A DNA stretch of 43,411 nt, from NCBI GenBank assembly GCA_030685025.1, contig JAUXWC010000046.1:1-43411 (forward strand). Reading direction: 5' to 3'. Origin of the DNA: Rhodoferax sp. GTDB taxonomy: Bacteria > Pseudomonadota > Gammaproteobacteria > Burkholderiales > Burkholderiaceae_C. The notes under the pieces are model-generated. The model was given only the letters and a program-made list of their open reading frames with translations, made no database searches and was not told the DNA's origin. Within the stretch, counting starts at the first letter, position 1, and each line of letters begins with the position of its first letter. The position numbers and the translations under genes are program-made. Shown in pieces: positions 24,624-31,466 of the stretch.

Positions 24624-24978
24624 TGTCTTGCGCGGACAAGTCTGGGAGGTCGACTTCGAGCCGCAATCCCACAAAGAAGAGCCCGGAAAACGCAATCGAC
24701 CTGCCCTGGTGATTCAGACCGACCTCTTGAACAAGGCTGGCCACCAAACCACCATCGTGGTGGTGGGTACCACCAAGGTGAGGCGTGATCAAGACTACTT
24801 TCCTCTTCGCGTTGCGTTGGTCAACCAGCCTGGGCTGGTCCAGGAAACGGACTTGCTCATTGATCAAATCCGCGCCATATCAAACCAGCGATTCATGGGT
24901 ACGCAGCCGCTTGCAACGCTGAGCACAAACCATCTAAAACGGGTTGAAGAGGCACTCAAGCTGCTGGTCGGCCGCTGA
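24610..24978 (+). CDS. MazF/PemK-type toxin
   Basis: 122-aa MazF-like endoribonuclease: LRGQVWEVDFEPQSHKEEPG (active-site loop), KRNRPALVIQTDLLNK, then TTIVVVGTTKV and ETDLLIDQIRAISNQRF with the conserved DQIR, and a final helix RVEEALKLL. About as long as PemK relatives. ATG at 24610 lies inside the antitoxin 3' end. Different from the MazF at 23463, so the two pairs are not a recent duplication. Confidence 0.88.
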   Translation: MASINVLRGQVWEVDFEPQSHKEEPGKRNRPALVIQTDLLNKAGHQTTIVVVGTTKVRRDQDYFPLRVALVNQPGLVQETDLLIDQIRAISNQRFMGTQPLATLSTNHLKRVEEALKLLVGR

Positions 24979-25034
24979 ACCAAAGCGCTGGCCCGGCGTT
25001 TCTCGGTGCCGATGGACGTCCTGACCTGTGACCT

Positions 25035-25091
25035 GCCTTACTGGCCGAACAAGACGAGGAGTGGATGACCGCAAAAATCTACCTGACATGA
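25035..25091 (+). pseudogene. Possible C-terminal remnant of an IS256-type transposase
   Basis: In the plus frame ending with TGA at 25089-25091 the peptide is ALLAEQDEEWMTAKIYLT. This resembles the usual C-terminus of IS256/Mutator transposases (..LLAE..EEW.TGKIYL). The rest of the transposase is absent. It directly abuts the right copy of the 80-bp repeat. The fragment is short, so this is a tentative call. Confidence 0.4.
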
Positions 25092-25092
25092 C

Positions 25093-25171
25093 GCCTGGCC
25101 TGCCCGCGCTCATAGCGTGAAAACGCATTTTTACCGCCCCCGCAATTTGTGCGGCCTCCATCTGGGTGAGT
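25093..25171. repeat. 80-bp direct repeat, right copy
   Basis: 79 bp, partner of 24223-24302. It has one base fewer after the run of Cs at 25137-25141, which shifts the mqsA-like frame. TGACGCC also occurs at both cassette ends (24310-24316 and 25089-25095). Confidence 0.85.
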
Positions 25172-25318
25172 CGCAGTTTCTTGCGGATACGGGCCAGTTC
25201 GGCGGCTTCCGCCGCATTTACCCGGTCACGAAATGACAGCCAGGACGCTTCTTCTGCTTCGTCGAATTCGACGAAGCCATCAGTGCAGTGGCCACTGTCG
25301 ATACGACAATCTAGTTGC
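25093..25318 (-). pseudogene. 5'/middle part of an mqsA-like antitoxin gene, frameshifted
   Basis: Minus-strand frame with GHCTDGFVEFDEAEEASWL, then SFRDRVNAAEAAELARIRKK and LRLTQMEAAQIAG: the linker and first helices of an MqsA/YgiT-type antitoxin. At the poly-G tract one base is missing compared with the copy at 24223-24302, so the frame is lost before NAFSRYE. It has no proper start; the N-terminal zinc part is largely gone. Together with 24146-24312 it would make up one C-terminal domain. Confidence 0.7.
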
Positions 25319-25343
25319 GTTAAGTATCATTAATAGATACATT
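25315..25343 (+). promoter_or_regulatory. Promoter and inverted repeat of the AbiEi gene
   Basis: TTGCGT (25315-25320), 17-nt spacer, TACATT (25338-25343). Within it is the inverted repeat GTATC (25324-25328) / GATAC (25336-25340) with a 7-nt AT centre. It precedes the AbiEi start by about 20 bp. AbiEi proteins repress their own genes at inverted repeats, so this is a candidate site. Confidence 0.45.
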
Positions 25344-25362
25344 CTGCAAATTGAATGGATGG

Positions 25363-26178
25363 ATGCTCGTGCAAAGTCCCCTGACTGATCTCCTGGATGC
25401 GGCCGAACGCCGTGGCAAGTTGAACCTGCGCACCGCAGACATCGCCCAAGCCTTGCCCGGTGTCAGTGCGCAAGCACTTCGCCAGGCACTGCATCGCCAA
25501 CAGCGTAAGGGGCGCATTGTGCACGCCTCGCGTGGCTCGGAGCATTGGGTCATTGTTCCGTTGCAGGATGCGTCGGCCGGTGCGCCACCCTTGGAGACTT
25601 GGCTGGACGCGTATCTGTCCAAAACGCTGGGCTTGCCCTACTACATCGGGCTGCTCAGCGCAGCAGAGGCGTATGGCGCGTCACCTCAAGCGGTCATGGT
25701 CACGCAGGTGATGGTTCCGAACTCTCGGCGACCACTTCAAGTGGGTCGGCACCGCCTCGTGTTCCTAAAACGTGCGCGCACCGCTGAAATGCCCACCCGC
25801 TGGCGCGCAACGCCCCATGGCCGATTCAAGATCAGCACGCCTGAGCTCACCGCCCTAGACCTAGTATCCCGACAGCAAGTGGCTGGTGGCATAGCCCGTA
25901 TCACTGATGTGTTGCGAAGCCTCGTCCTCGACATGACTGCGAATGGTCTGCTCACCGCACTGAATGCCGCCCACGAAACGCCAACCGCCCAAAGGCTGGG
26001 CGTCCTGCTATCCCAGCTCAGCCAACCCTTGCTGACCAACCTGGTGGCCGACTGGCTTGGTACCAGGCGCACCCGCAAAATCCCGCTCACCATTGGAGGC
26101 GGTGAGCAGGGCGCAAGCACCCTGAACAGACGCTTTAAAGTGAACGTGCCCGCATCCCCCCAACCCGCAAATACCTGA
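25363..26178 (+). CDS. AbiEi-family type IV antitoxin
   Basis: 271-aa AbiEi-type protein. An N-terminal winged helix (DLLDAAERRGKLNLRTADIA, then ALRQALHRQQRKGRIV) is followed by the AbiEi C-terminal domain (TLGLPYYIGLLSAAEAYGAS, ISTPELTALDLVSRQQVAGG). In AbiE systems it represses transcription and opposes the AbiEii nucleotidyltransferase without contact. Start: ATG at 25363 is the first in-frame ATG; a TTG at 25351 is possible. Its TGA overlaps the ATG of the downstream AbiEii by one base, but that partner is wrecked, so this antitoxin is now alone. Confidence 0.82.
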   Translation: MLVQSPLTDLLDAAERRGKLNLRTADIAQALPGVSAQALRQALHRQQRKGRIVHASRGSEHWVIVPLQDASAGAPPLETWLDAYLSKTLGLPYYIGLLSAAEAYGASPQAVMVTQVMVPNSRRPLQVGRHRLVFLKRARTAEMPTRWRATPHGRFKISTPELTALDLVSRQQVAGGIARITDVLRSLVLDMTANGLLTALNAAHETPTAQRLGVLLSQLSQPLLTNLVADWLGTRRTRKIPLTIGGGEQGASTLNRRFKVNVPASPQPANT

Positions 26179-26478
26179 TGCAACACACCCACTTAACCGC
26201 CTGGCAGGCCCATGCGCCATGGCCCAAACGCAGTCAGATCGAGCAAGACCTGCGCCTCTCCAGAGGGGTCACCGCCATCTTTGGCGACGAAGTTGGCCAA
26301 CGAAGGTACCGCCATGGGGCGCGAAGAGGCCGGGCAGCTTCTGGACCAGCGCGTGCGCAACCAGGCCTTCCGCCAGGACATGGACACGCTGCTGCGGCCC
26401 GGCCTGCCAAGGTTTAATGTCGATTTGGCCGCCCCAGTGGTGCACAGCGCATTCCTCGCGAACCTGGTAGCACCATGA
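26178..26478 (+). pseudogene. AbiEii nucleotidyltransferase toxin, deleted and frameshifted
   Basis: The first 37 codons from 26178 read as an AbiEii N-terminus (WQAHAPWPKRSQIEQDLRLS, then RGVTAIFGDE). The next family-like part appears in another frame from about 26314: EEAGQLLDQRVRNQAFRQD, MDTLLRPGLPRFNVDL, VHSAFLANL, which is the normal C-terminus. The whole catalytic centre (GGT..LHK and DIDL motifs), some 150-200 residues, is missing. A 300-bp scar of an about 900-bp gene. Confidence 0.78.
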
Positions 26479-26520
26479 TGACCTGCCAACCCACTCCTGA
26501 TTTGATCGCCGCCTATGTTG

Positions 26521-26568
26521 AAGGGACATTGTGCACTTACTGTCAATGGCAACTGGCGCATGGTTTTC
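26521..26568 (+). pseudogene. HigB-like toxin remnant
   Basis: Sixteen codons read KGHCALTVNGNWRMVF, close to the GxxALTVNGNWRMTF core of HigB/RelE plasmid-maintenance killer proteins. Flanking codons do not continue the match. The surrounding 26479-26601 has no other recognisable gene. Confidence 0.45.
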
Positions 26569-26601
26569 GTCCGGCATTTTGGCCGCTGCACCTAAATGTA
26601 A

Positions 26602-26631
26602 TTGCCTTCGTGGTGCGGTTTGATGTATAGT
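26602..26631 (+). promoter_or_regulatory. sigma70 promoter of the second vapBC
   Basis: TTGCCT (26602-26607), 18-nt spacer, TATAGT (26626-26631), reading toward vapB at 26660. The -10 lies inside the perfect inverted repeat at 26619-26644. Confidence 0.6.
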
Positions 26632-26644
26632 TTTATACATCAAA
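26619..26644. promoter_or_regulatory. Operator of the second vapBC, perfect 11-bp arms
   Basis: Inverted repeat TTTGATGTATA / TATACATCAAA with a 4-nt centre, the strongest palindrome of the TA block. It covers the -10 box and transcription start and ends 15 bp before the antitoxin ATG, as expected for VapB autorepression. Confidence 0.75.
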
Positions 26645-26659
26645 TAACCTAAGCAAACC

Positions 26660-26917
26660 ATGCACCGTACGCAAATCTACCTGCAAGACGGGTTGTACGA
26701 CAGCCTGAAAGTCCGTTCCCGCAGCGTCGGCGTGAGTATTTCCGAGCTGATTCGCCGCACGCTGGAAAAAGACATTCAAAAAGACCCTGTGGCCGATGCG
26801 CGCGCCTACTTCGCGCGGCTCAAGCCCCTGGAGAGCTTTGCGGGTGTGAATTCTGACGACTATGTGCGCGCCATCCGCGGCAAAAGCCGGATTTTGCGAA
26901 CCGGTGCAGACACGTGA
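26660..26917 (+). CDS. vapB: Ribbon-helix-helix VapB-type antitoxin
   Basis: 85-aa protein with an RHH DNA-binding N-terminus (HRTQIYLQDGLYDSLKVRS, then GVSISELIRRTLEKD) and a toxin-binding tail containing ARAYFARLKPLESF. ATG at 26660 lies downstream of the perfect palindrome. Its TGA overlaps the GTG of vapC by 4 nt (GTGA). Confidence 0.88.
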   Translation: MHRTQIYLQDGLYDSLKVRSRSVGVSISELIRRTLEKDIQKDPVADARAYFARLKPLESFAGVNSDDYVRAIRGKSRILRTGADT

Positions 26918-27303
26918 CGCCCGAGCGTCTGGTGCTGGACACCAACATCGTGATCGACCTGCTCAAAATAGAGCCTGCTGTGGTTGATCGATTTCTGGTA
27001 TTGCTGGAAGCCCAAACCCAGTTTCTGATCTGCCCCGTGGTTGTAGCCGAGGTGTATGCCGGCGCTTTCAAACGCGAACACAAAGACATAGAGGCGCTGT
27101 TTGACTTGTGTCAACGCGTCGACATGGACATCGACACAGGGCGCATGGCCGGTGTGTATGCCAACCAATATGCCAAGGCTTTTCAAGGCATCTCCCTGGA
27201 AGACTGCATACTGGCCGCCACGGCGCGCACGCATCGCTGCCCATTGTGGACGCACAACCGCAAGCACTACCCCATGGACGACCTTGATTTGTTCGCGGCA
27301 TAA
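26914..27303 (+). CDS. vapC: VapC-type PIN-domain toxin
   Basis: 129-aa PIN-domain ribonuclease. The acidic pocket is D8 (LVLDTNIVIDLL), E45 region (VVVAEVYAGAF) and D94 (ISLEDCILAATA), with the final THNRKHYP. GTG start at 26914 overlaps the antitoxin stop. It is convergent with mqsA, 66 nt apart, with no strong hairpin between them. Confidence 0.9.
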   Translation: MTPERLVLDTNIVIDLLKIEPAVVDRFLVLLEAQTQFLICPVVVAEVYAGAFKREHKDIEALFDLCQRVDMDIDTGRMAGVYANQYAKAFQGISLEDCILAATARTHRCPLWTHNRKHYPMDDLDLFAA

Positions 27304-27369
27304 CCGCCACGCAAGCGCTCGCGGGATTGACAACAAGTTGGGGCATACCTCAGCCAGACACCATGCGCT

Positions 27370-27771
27370 TTATGCCGCCCGGACTTCGTTCAACAGGTCG
27401 GGATGGCGATCCAGCATCTTGAGTAGCTTAACCAGGGCCAAAGACGGCTTAGTCTTGCCGTTCTCGTAGCGCGAGAACGCGTTAACGCCACCGCCGAAAA
27501 TTTCGGCAGCTTCACGCTGATCCAGGTCGAGCTTTCTGCGTACCTTGACGATGTAGTTGGGATCGACATAGGCCGCGTTCACTTGCTTGTTGAATTGCAA
27601 CATCAGTTCGCTATAGCGGTCGCCGTGCTCTCGGTCCAGGATGACCTCACCGCAAGCGGGGCAGAAGTCACCCGTCACCGCAGGAATGGTGGTGGCTTCG
27701 CCTTTGTAGGTGTAGGGCATATCGCGGGTATCGTGGATCAGTTTCGCCGCTCCACAGCATGGGCATTTCAT
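27370..27771 (-). CDS. mqsA: MqsA antitoxin
   Basis: 133-aa MqsA: N-terminal zinc domain with C3 and C6 (MKCPCCG) and C37, C40 (FCPACG), the same residue numbers as in E. coli MqsA, then the linker YIVKVRRKLDLDQREAAEIF and the helix-turn-helix GGGVNAFSRYENGKTKPS, ending LLKMLDRHPDLLNEV. It neutralises MqsR and represses promoters. The start is taken at 27771 (ATGAAATG) because AAGGAG is 8 nt before it; the ATG two codons upstream is too close. The gene follows mqsR as in E. coli. Confidence 0.93.
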   Translation of the reverse strand: MKCPCCGAAKLIHDTRDMPYTYKGEATTIPAVTGDFCPACGEVILDREHGDRYSELMLQFNKQVNAAYVDPNYIVKVRRKLDLDQREAAEIFGGGVNAFSRYENGKTKPSLALVKLLKMLDRHPDLLNEVRAA

Positions 27772-27773
27772 GG

Positions 27774-28073
27774 TCATAGCTCCTTGAAGGAAACAATTAA
27801 AACGTCATCGACAACGGTCAACTTTAAGTACACGCCATCGCCACTGGCCGTCTTGGCGTGGTACACGTCCTGCCAAACTCTGTGATCGGCGTGGGTCGTC
27901 ATGCTCTTGTAAAAGTTGCCGGAAGTGAGCGACATGACAACGGCCACTATGTCGCTATTCTTGAGACCCAGTTGAGCCGCCCCTAACTCCGCAGAGTACG
28001 AGGTACGCACCTTGCCATCTTCAACTAAGGCTTTTACGACTGTCAGCTTGCAATGCGGGGTGCCTTTTTCCAT
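27774..28073 (-). CDS. mqsR: MqsR toxin (RelE-fold mRNA interferase)
   Basis: 99-aa MqsR, nearly the same length and plan as E. coli MqsR: MEKGTPHCKL at the start, VRTSYSAELGAAQLGL, SGNFYKSMTTHADHRVWQDV and the end VDDVLIVSFKEL. The catalytic region K, Y and R residues around FYKSMTT are kept. It should cleave mRNA (GCU-type in E. coli). ATG at 28073 matches the family start; the GTG at 28091 has no homology. mqsR precedes mqsA with 2 nt between them. An AACCT half-site is seen upstream (28117-28113), but no full MqsA palindrome. Confidence 0.92.
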   Translation of the reverse strand: MEKGTPHCKLTVVKALVEDGKVRTSYSAELGAAQLGLKNSDIVAVVMSLTSGNFYKSMTTHADHRVWQDVYHAKTASGDGVYLKLTVVDDVLIVSFKEL

Positions 28074-28168
28074 ACAATCATTGTAACCCACTTGATGAAA
28101 TTAGCAAATAGGTTAATTGTCGATTTTGCGACCCAAAACTTGCCATTTCATTGGCACCCTGATTTCTC

Positions 28169-28585
28169 TCACACTTCCCACGGATTGATGACGGATACAC
28201 CGGCCGCCTCATAGGGGGCTGTGTCACGTGACGCCACGACAAACCCCCGCGAGGCCGCAATCGCGGCGATGTAGCCGTCGGGTGTTGGGAATCCTCGGCC
28301 GCGGGTCTTTGCCGTGACGGCCAGATCGGCATAGCGCCGAGCTGCATCGATGTCGAATGGCAACACCCGATCCCTGAACAAACCCATCAGACCGTCAAGG
28401 GCCTGTGCCAGCACGTCTTTGCGCTTACCGGTCGGGAGCGCTGCGATGCCAAATGACAGCTCGGCCAGCGTCACGGTGGAGATGTACAGTGTTTCGGCGG
28501 CTTGATCGTTCAGCCAGGCGCGCACGGACGGATGTGGCTCGGGCTTCATCGCCTCGGAAACGACATTGGTATCGAGAACGATCAT
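28169..28585 (-). CDS. FitB/VapC-type PIN-domain toxin
   Basis: 138-aa PIN-domain protein of the FitB branch: IVLDTNVVSEAMKPEPHPSV (first Asp), TVTLAELSFGIAALPTGKR (Glu), a late acidic PTPDGYIAAIAASRGF (Asp) and VASRDTAPYEAAGVSVINPW. The pattern NVVSE..KP and the ending VINPWE are FitB-like. Overlaps the antitoxin gene by 4 nt. Intact. Confidence 0.9.
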   Translation of the reverse strand: MIVLDTNVVSEAMKPEPHPSVRAWLNDQAAETLYISTVTLAELSFGIAALPTGKRKDVLAQALDGLMGLFRDRVLPFDIDAARRYADLAVTAKTRGRGFPTPDGYIAAIAASRGFVVASRDTAPYEAAGVSVINPWEV

Positions 28586-28836
28586 TCAAACCTCAGCGGC
28601 TCGGCCGGCGTCTTGTCTCTCACCCGGTCGAAGGCCTCGAAATCCTCGTTTGTCAAACCAAGCTTGCGGCCCAACGCAGCGAGGGCATCACCCACGCGAA
28701 CACGCGTCTCTGGTTTGACCGCGAGCGCCAGAATCTCGCGGACCTCGGCCTCGGTACTGCGCCCATGCAGAGCGGCCTGCACCCGTAACGCGCGATGCAC
28801 GGCGTCGGGCAGATTGCGTACTGTTAGCATTGCCAT
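28582..28836 (-). CDS. FitA-type RHH antitoxin
   Basis: 84-aa antitoxin with an RHH-type N-terminus (MLTVRNLPDAVHRALRVQAA, HGRSTEAEVREILALAV), typical of FitA, and a toxin-binding tail. ATG at 28836 follows GAGGTGA at 5-nt spacing; a second ATG two codons later is possible. Directly downstream of a palindromic operator. Confidence 0.88.
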   Translation of the reverse strand: MAMLTVRNLPDAVHRALRVQAALHGRSTEAEVREILALAVKPETRVRVGDALAALGRKLGLTNEDFEAFDRVRDKTPAEPLRFE

Positions 28837-28853
28837 TGCATCACCTCATACAA

Positions 28854-28889
28854 ATGCATTCGTCGCATTCATTATAGTGTTATGAATGC
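28854..28889. promoter_or_regulatory. FitAB operator with three half-sites
   Basis: Inverted repeat GCATTCAT (28865-28872) / ATGAATGC (28882-28889) with a 9-nt AT-rich centre (TATAGTGTT), plus a third half-site TGCATTCG at 28855-28862. It lies 18-53 bp upstream of the antitoxin start. Probable autoregulatory site. Confidence 0.6.
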
Positions 28890-29020
28890 ATTGCTGCAAG
28901 AGAAGCATCATGTGGCTCTGTCGTGAGTCAGGCCAGCACGGTCACGCGCTCCAAGAAAGGCGGGCGGCGACGGGCGAGACTCGCTCGATGCAAGGCGAAA
29001 CAGCGGTTCCTGAGAGCCGT

Positions 29021-29179
29021 TCGCACGGCTGGAACAGTTGGATCGCGCGGCAGCTTCCTGCTCGTCGTGGTTGGCAGATCAGGTGGCAGCAAACCGGCCG
29101 GCGCCAAAGTGTAGTAGCCCGCGATGCCCTGCCCGTCGGTTAGCAGCGCCTTCTGGTGCGACGGGTCTTTCACCCGCAG
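29021..29179 (-). pseudogene. Remnant of a GNAT acetyltransferase toxin
   Basis: Minus-strand frame reading DPSHQKALLTDGQGIAGYY, then TLAPAGLLPPDLPTTTSRKL and PRDPTVPAVR. This is the middle of TacT-like GNAT toxins (usually ..GYYTLA.AS..L.DLP..L.RKLPRYP.VPAV..GRLAVD), lost just where the acetyl-CoA site should start. No DUF1778/RHH antitoxin is left beside it; 28890-29020 is otherwise unrecognised. Confidence 0.6.
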
Positions 29180-29210
29180 GAGTGCGCCTATGTTGGGCGC
29201 ACAGACGTAA

Positions 29211-29241
29211 AAAAACCGGGGAGCAACGCTCCCCGGTTTTT
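29211..29241. terminator. Bidirectional rho-independent terminator
   Basis: Perfect 14-bp arms (29211-29224 and 29228-29241) with a 3-nt loop, core CCGGGGAGC, flanked by A-tract on the left and T-tract on the right, so U-runs form in both directions. It lies 40 bp after the stop of the large exported protein and closes that gene; it also insulates the gsp side from the TA block. Confidence 0.88.
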
Positions 29242-29280
29242 AGAGACTAAGCCCAGGTAGAGTTTCCTCTACCGGCTGGC

Positions 29281-31098
29281 TTACTTGGCCAAGTTGAGAC
29301 CGCTGTTAGCGTCTTGATCCTGGTACTGACCTTCGTACTGCGGTGCGCGCAGGATGCCGCCTTCAAAGTCAACACCTTGCTGACCGGAGCCCTCCAAAAT
29401 CTGGCCGGTTGCTGCGTTGAACAGATAGTTCTGAACGCGCAGTGAACGACCTGACGTAGAGGTGATGCGCAGACGTGGGGCAGTATCGCTGGTCGTAGCG
29501 GTTGCAGCCTGAGCCACTGGACCGGCAGTACCGGGGACGGCCGTCGCGGCGGAGCCAGCAGCCAACGCGGCGTCAATCTGCTTGGCGGTCATGTTGACCA
29601 CGCCACGCACAGGCAGGTCAGCAATCTTGGCCCAATTACCCAGCTTGCCATCTTGGTGCACAAACTGCGCCCAAACGTCAGCAACAGAGCTATCGCTGTT
29701 GTTGATGAAGCGCAGCACTGACATGTAGCCGCTAGTCTCATTGCTGGAAGCATAGTTACGCACGTCGATCTTCAAGCCACCACCCAGAGAGTAGAGCGGA
29801 TTGCCGCAAGCATTGTTCTGCTCATTAAAGCCCGCACCGGCCGCCGCTTTCACGACAGTCGCAATACCCGTAAACGACGATGACGGGATTGTCGCCGTAC
29901 CTGGGGCCGTGTAGCAGACATGGATCGTACCGGTACCGGTGCCGGTCAAGGCGGCAGCATTAATCGCCGCGGCAGTCAAAGACGGGGTCAGCACCGCGCC
30001 CGCAGCACCAGCCCCAGTCGTTGAAACGGAAGACCCAGCAATGGTGGAAGCGCAAACAGCCGACGTGCTCAAGAACAGGCTACCACCAGTGACGAAACCC
30101 TGGGTCGCCTTAACAGCCACATCAATCCGGGCCGTCTCCACCTCGCCAGTGTCCAATGAGGCCGTGGCAGCACCAAGGAGACCGTTAACCGCAACGGTAT
30201 TCAACGCATACACGTTCAGCAAATTGGTGTCGTAACCAGAGCCAAGCTGTGCCAGTGCAAAGTTACCGAGATTAACGGTTCCGGCACTAACCCAAGATGT
30301 ACCCGCACCGCCGCCATCGGTAAAGGTCAGGTTACCACCGGGAGTCAAAATAGAACGCTGCGTTGACGATGTTACATTGACTTTGACGTTGGTCGGGAAC
30401 ACGATCGAAACCGCTTCATTGGTTGACGAGGCACGAATGTGCTCGTCTGCAGTGCCATTCGTCGTGCCGGTAGCAATGCTCGTGTTGTCAGACAGCGCAA
30501 CAAAGTGCTTGATACCGACCGCCATCTTGACAACTTTGGAACAATTCTGATTAATACCGTTCGCACCACCGGCATACTCCAGAGCCAGATCACCGACCAC
30601 ATCCTTCAGGTTCTCGACTTCGGCACGCGTCGTCGCCCCTGCTGCATTGAAAGCAATAATTGGCTGCTTGATGATGGGATTACCACCCGTCACCGAGAAC
30701 GTAACCCAAAGTGTTTTCTTGTCGCTGCTGAACCCCTTGGCCAAGATGGTATAAGGGTTGGCAGTGGGTAGGCCGGTGATGCCGTCATTGATCACAAAGG
30801 AATCGTCGGTTGGCACAACCGCTGTGTCCCACAGCGCAGCGCTCATCACCGTATCGGCAGTGGCGCCACTGGTAGCCAACGTCAACTGCACCTGGAAAAT
30901 CTGGGTCTGCACCGTTGGATCAACGTCGCCAAAGAAACGATACGCGGTAGTCGGGAACGTGACATTTTGGGTATTGGTGGTGATGACCTCACGCGCAATG
31001 GAGGTGGAAGATGCCTGGATTTGACCAGCGTGCGCTGCAGTCATTGCCGCACCAGCCAAGCCAGCCAAGATCAGACGGGAGAGCAGAGTTTGTTTCAT
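29281..31098 (-). CDS. Large exported protein of unknown function
   Basis: 605-aa protein with a clear Sec signal peptide (MKQTLLSRLILAGLAGAAMT, cleavage likely after AHA). The mature part is rich in Ala, Thr, Gly, Ser and Asn, low in Lys and has only four Cys (NQNCSKV, SAVCAST, HVCYTA, NNACGNP). This composition is typical of secreted or surface-layer-like proteins. No catalytic motif is seen. The last 130 residues (SVLRFINNSDSSVADVWAQF, LRITSTSGRSLRVQNYLF) appear as a compact terminal domain. GAGGAAAT precedes the ATG at 31098. It is next to gspD and has its own strong terminator, so a type II substrate or abundant envelope protein is plausible. Not recognised by family. Confidence 0.75.
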   Translation of the reverse strand: MKQTLLSRLILAGLAGAAMTAAHAGQIQASSTSIAREVITTNTQNVTFPTTAYRFFGDVDPTVQTQIFQVQLTLATSGATADTVMSAALWDTAVVPTDDSFVINDGITGLPTANPYTILAKGFSSDKKTLWVTFSVTGGNPIIKQPIIAFNAAGATTRAEVENLKDVVGDLALEYAGGANGINQNCSKVVKMAVGIKHFVALSDNTSIATGTTNGTADEHIRASSTNEAVSIVFPTNVKVNVTSSTQRSILTPGGNLTFTDGGGAGTSWVSAGTVNLGNFALAQLGSGYDTNLLNVYALNTVAVNGLLGAATASLDTGEVETARIDVAVKATQGFVTGGSLFLSTSAVCASTIAGSSVSTTGAGAAGAVLTPSLTAAAINAAALTGTGTGTIHVCYTAPGTATIPSSSFTGIATVVKAAAGAGFNEQNNACGNPLYSLGGGLKIDVRNYASSNETSGYMSVLRFINNSDSSVADVWAQFVHQDGKLGNWAKIADLPVRGVVNMTAKQIDAALAAGSAATAVPGTAGPVAQAATATTSDTAPRLRITSTSGRSLRVQNYLFNAATGQILEGSGQQGVDFEGGILRAPQYEGQYQDQDANSGLNLAK

Positions 31099-31466
31099 GA
31101 AATTAATTTCCTCTTTTGAAAACAAGATACCTTGAGCAAAAATGCGCAGTTGGTTCTACCCTCCCGACGCACACTGCCGCAAACCGCAGCAGATTTTAGT
31201 TTACAACAGATTGTTGCCGGTATAGCTCCATGGAAACCATGAAGCACAAAAACAACACTCGTTTTGCGTAACTTTCCTCTTATTTGTTGCGCAAATCGCC
31301 CGAAGCACCAACACACCCTCAGGCCCTGTGGACGCGTAATCTACCGCAACACGGGGCGAAACGCAACGCTGTTTTGTCAATATTTGCAGCGCCGGCGCCT
31401 GATTGGCCTAGCAAGAACGCCAAATGTCACAATTTCGCGGGTAGCCCGGCATCCGTTTGTTGGTCG
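31099..31466. other. Intergenic between gspD and the exported-protein gene
   Basis: 368 bp without a convincing gene. AT-richer than the neighbours. It holds the ribosome site GAGGAAAT for the exported protein and a small inverted repeat CAACA-GAT-TGTTG near 31205-31217. No consensus promoter was found, though a separate, possibly strong, promoter for the exported protein is expected here. Confidence 0.45.

Noticed and set aside
28092-28168. Full MqsA palindrome (AACCT..AGGTT) upstream of mqsR
   Set aside because: Only one AACCT half-site is present; the partner half-site is missing at usable spacing.
22520-29250. Integron-like cassette array, because many small TA genes lie in a row
   Set aside because: No attC-like sites or integrase gene were seen, gene orientation is mixed, and operators are private to each module.
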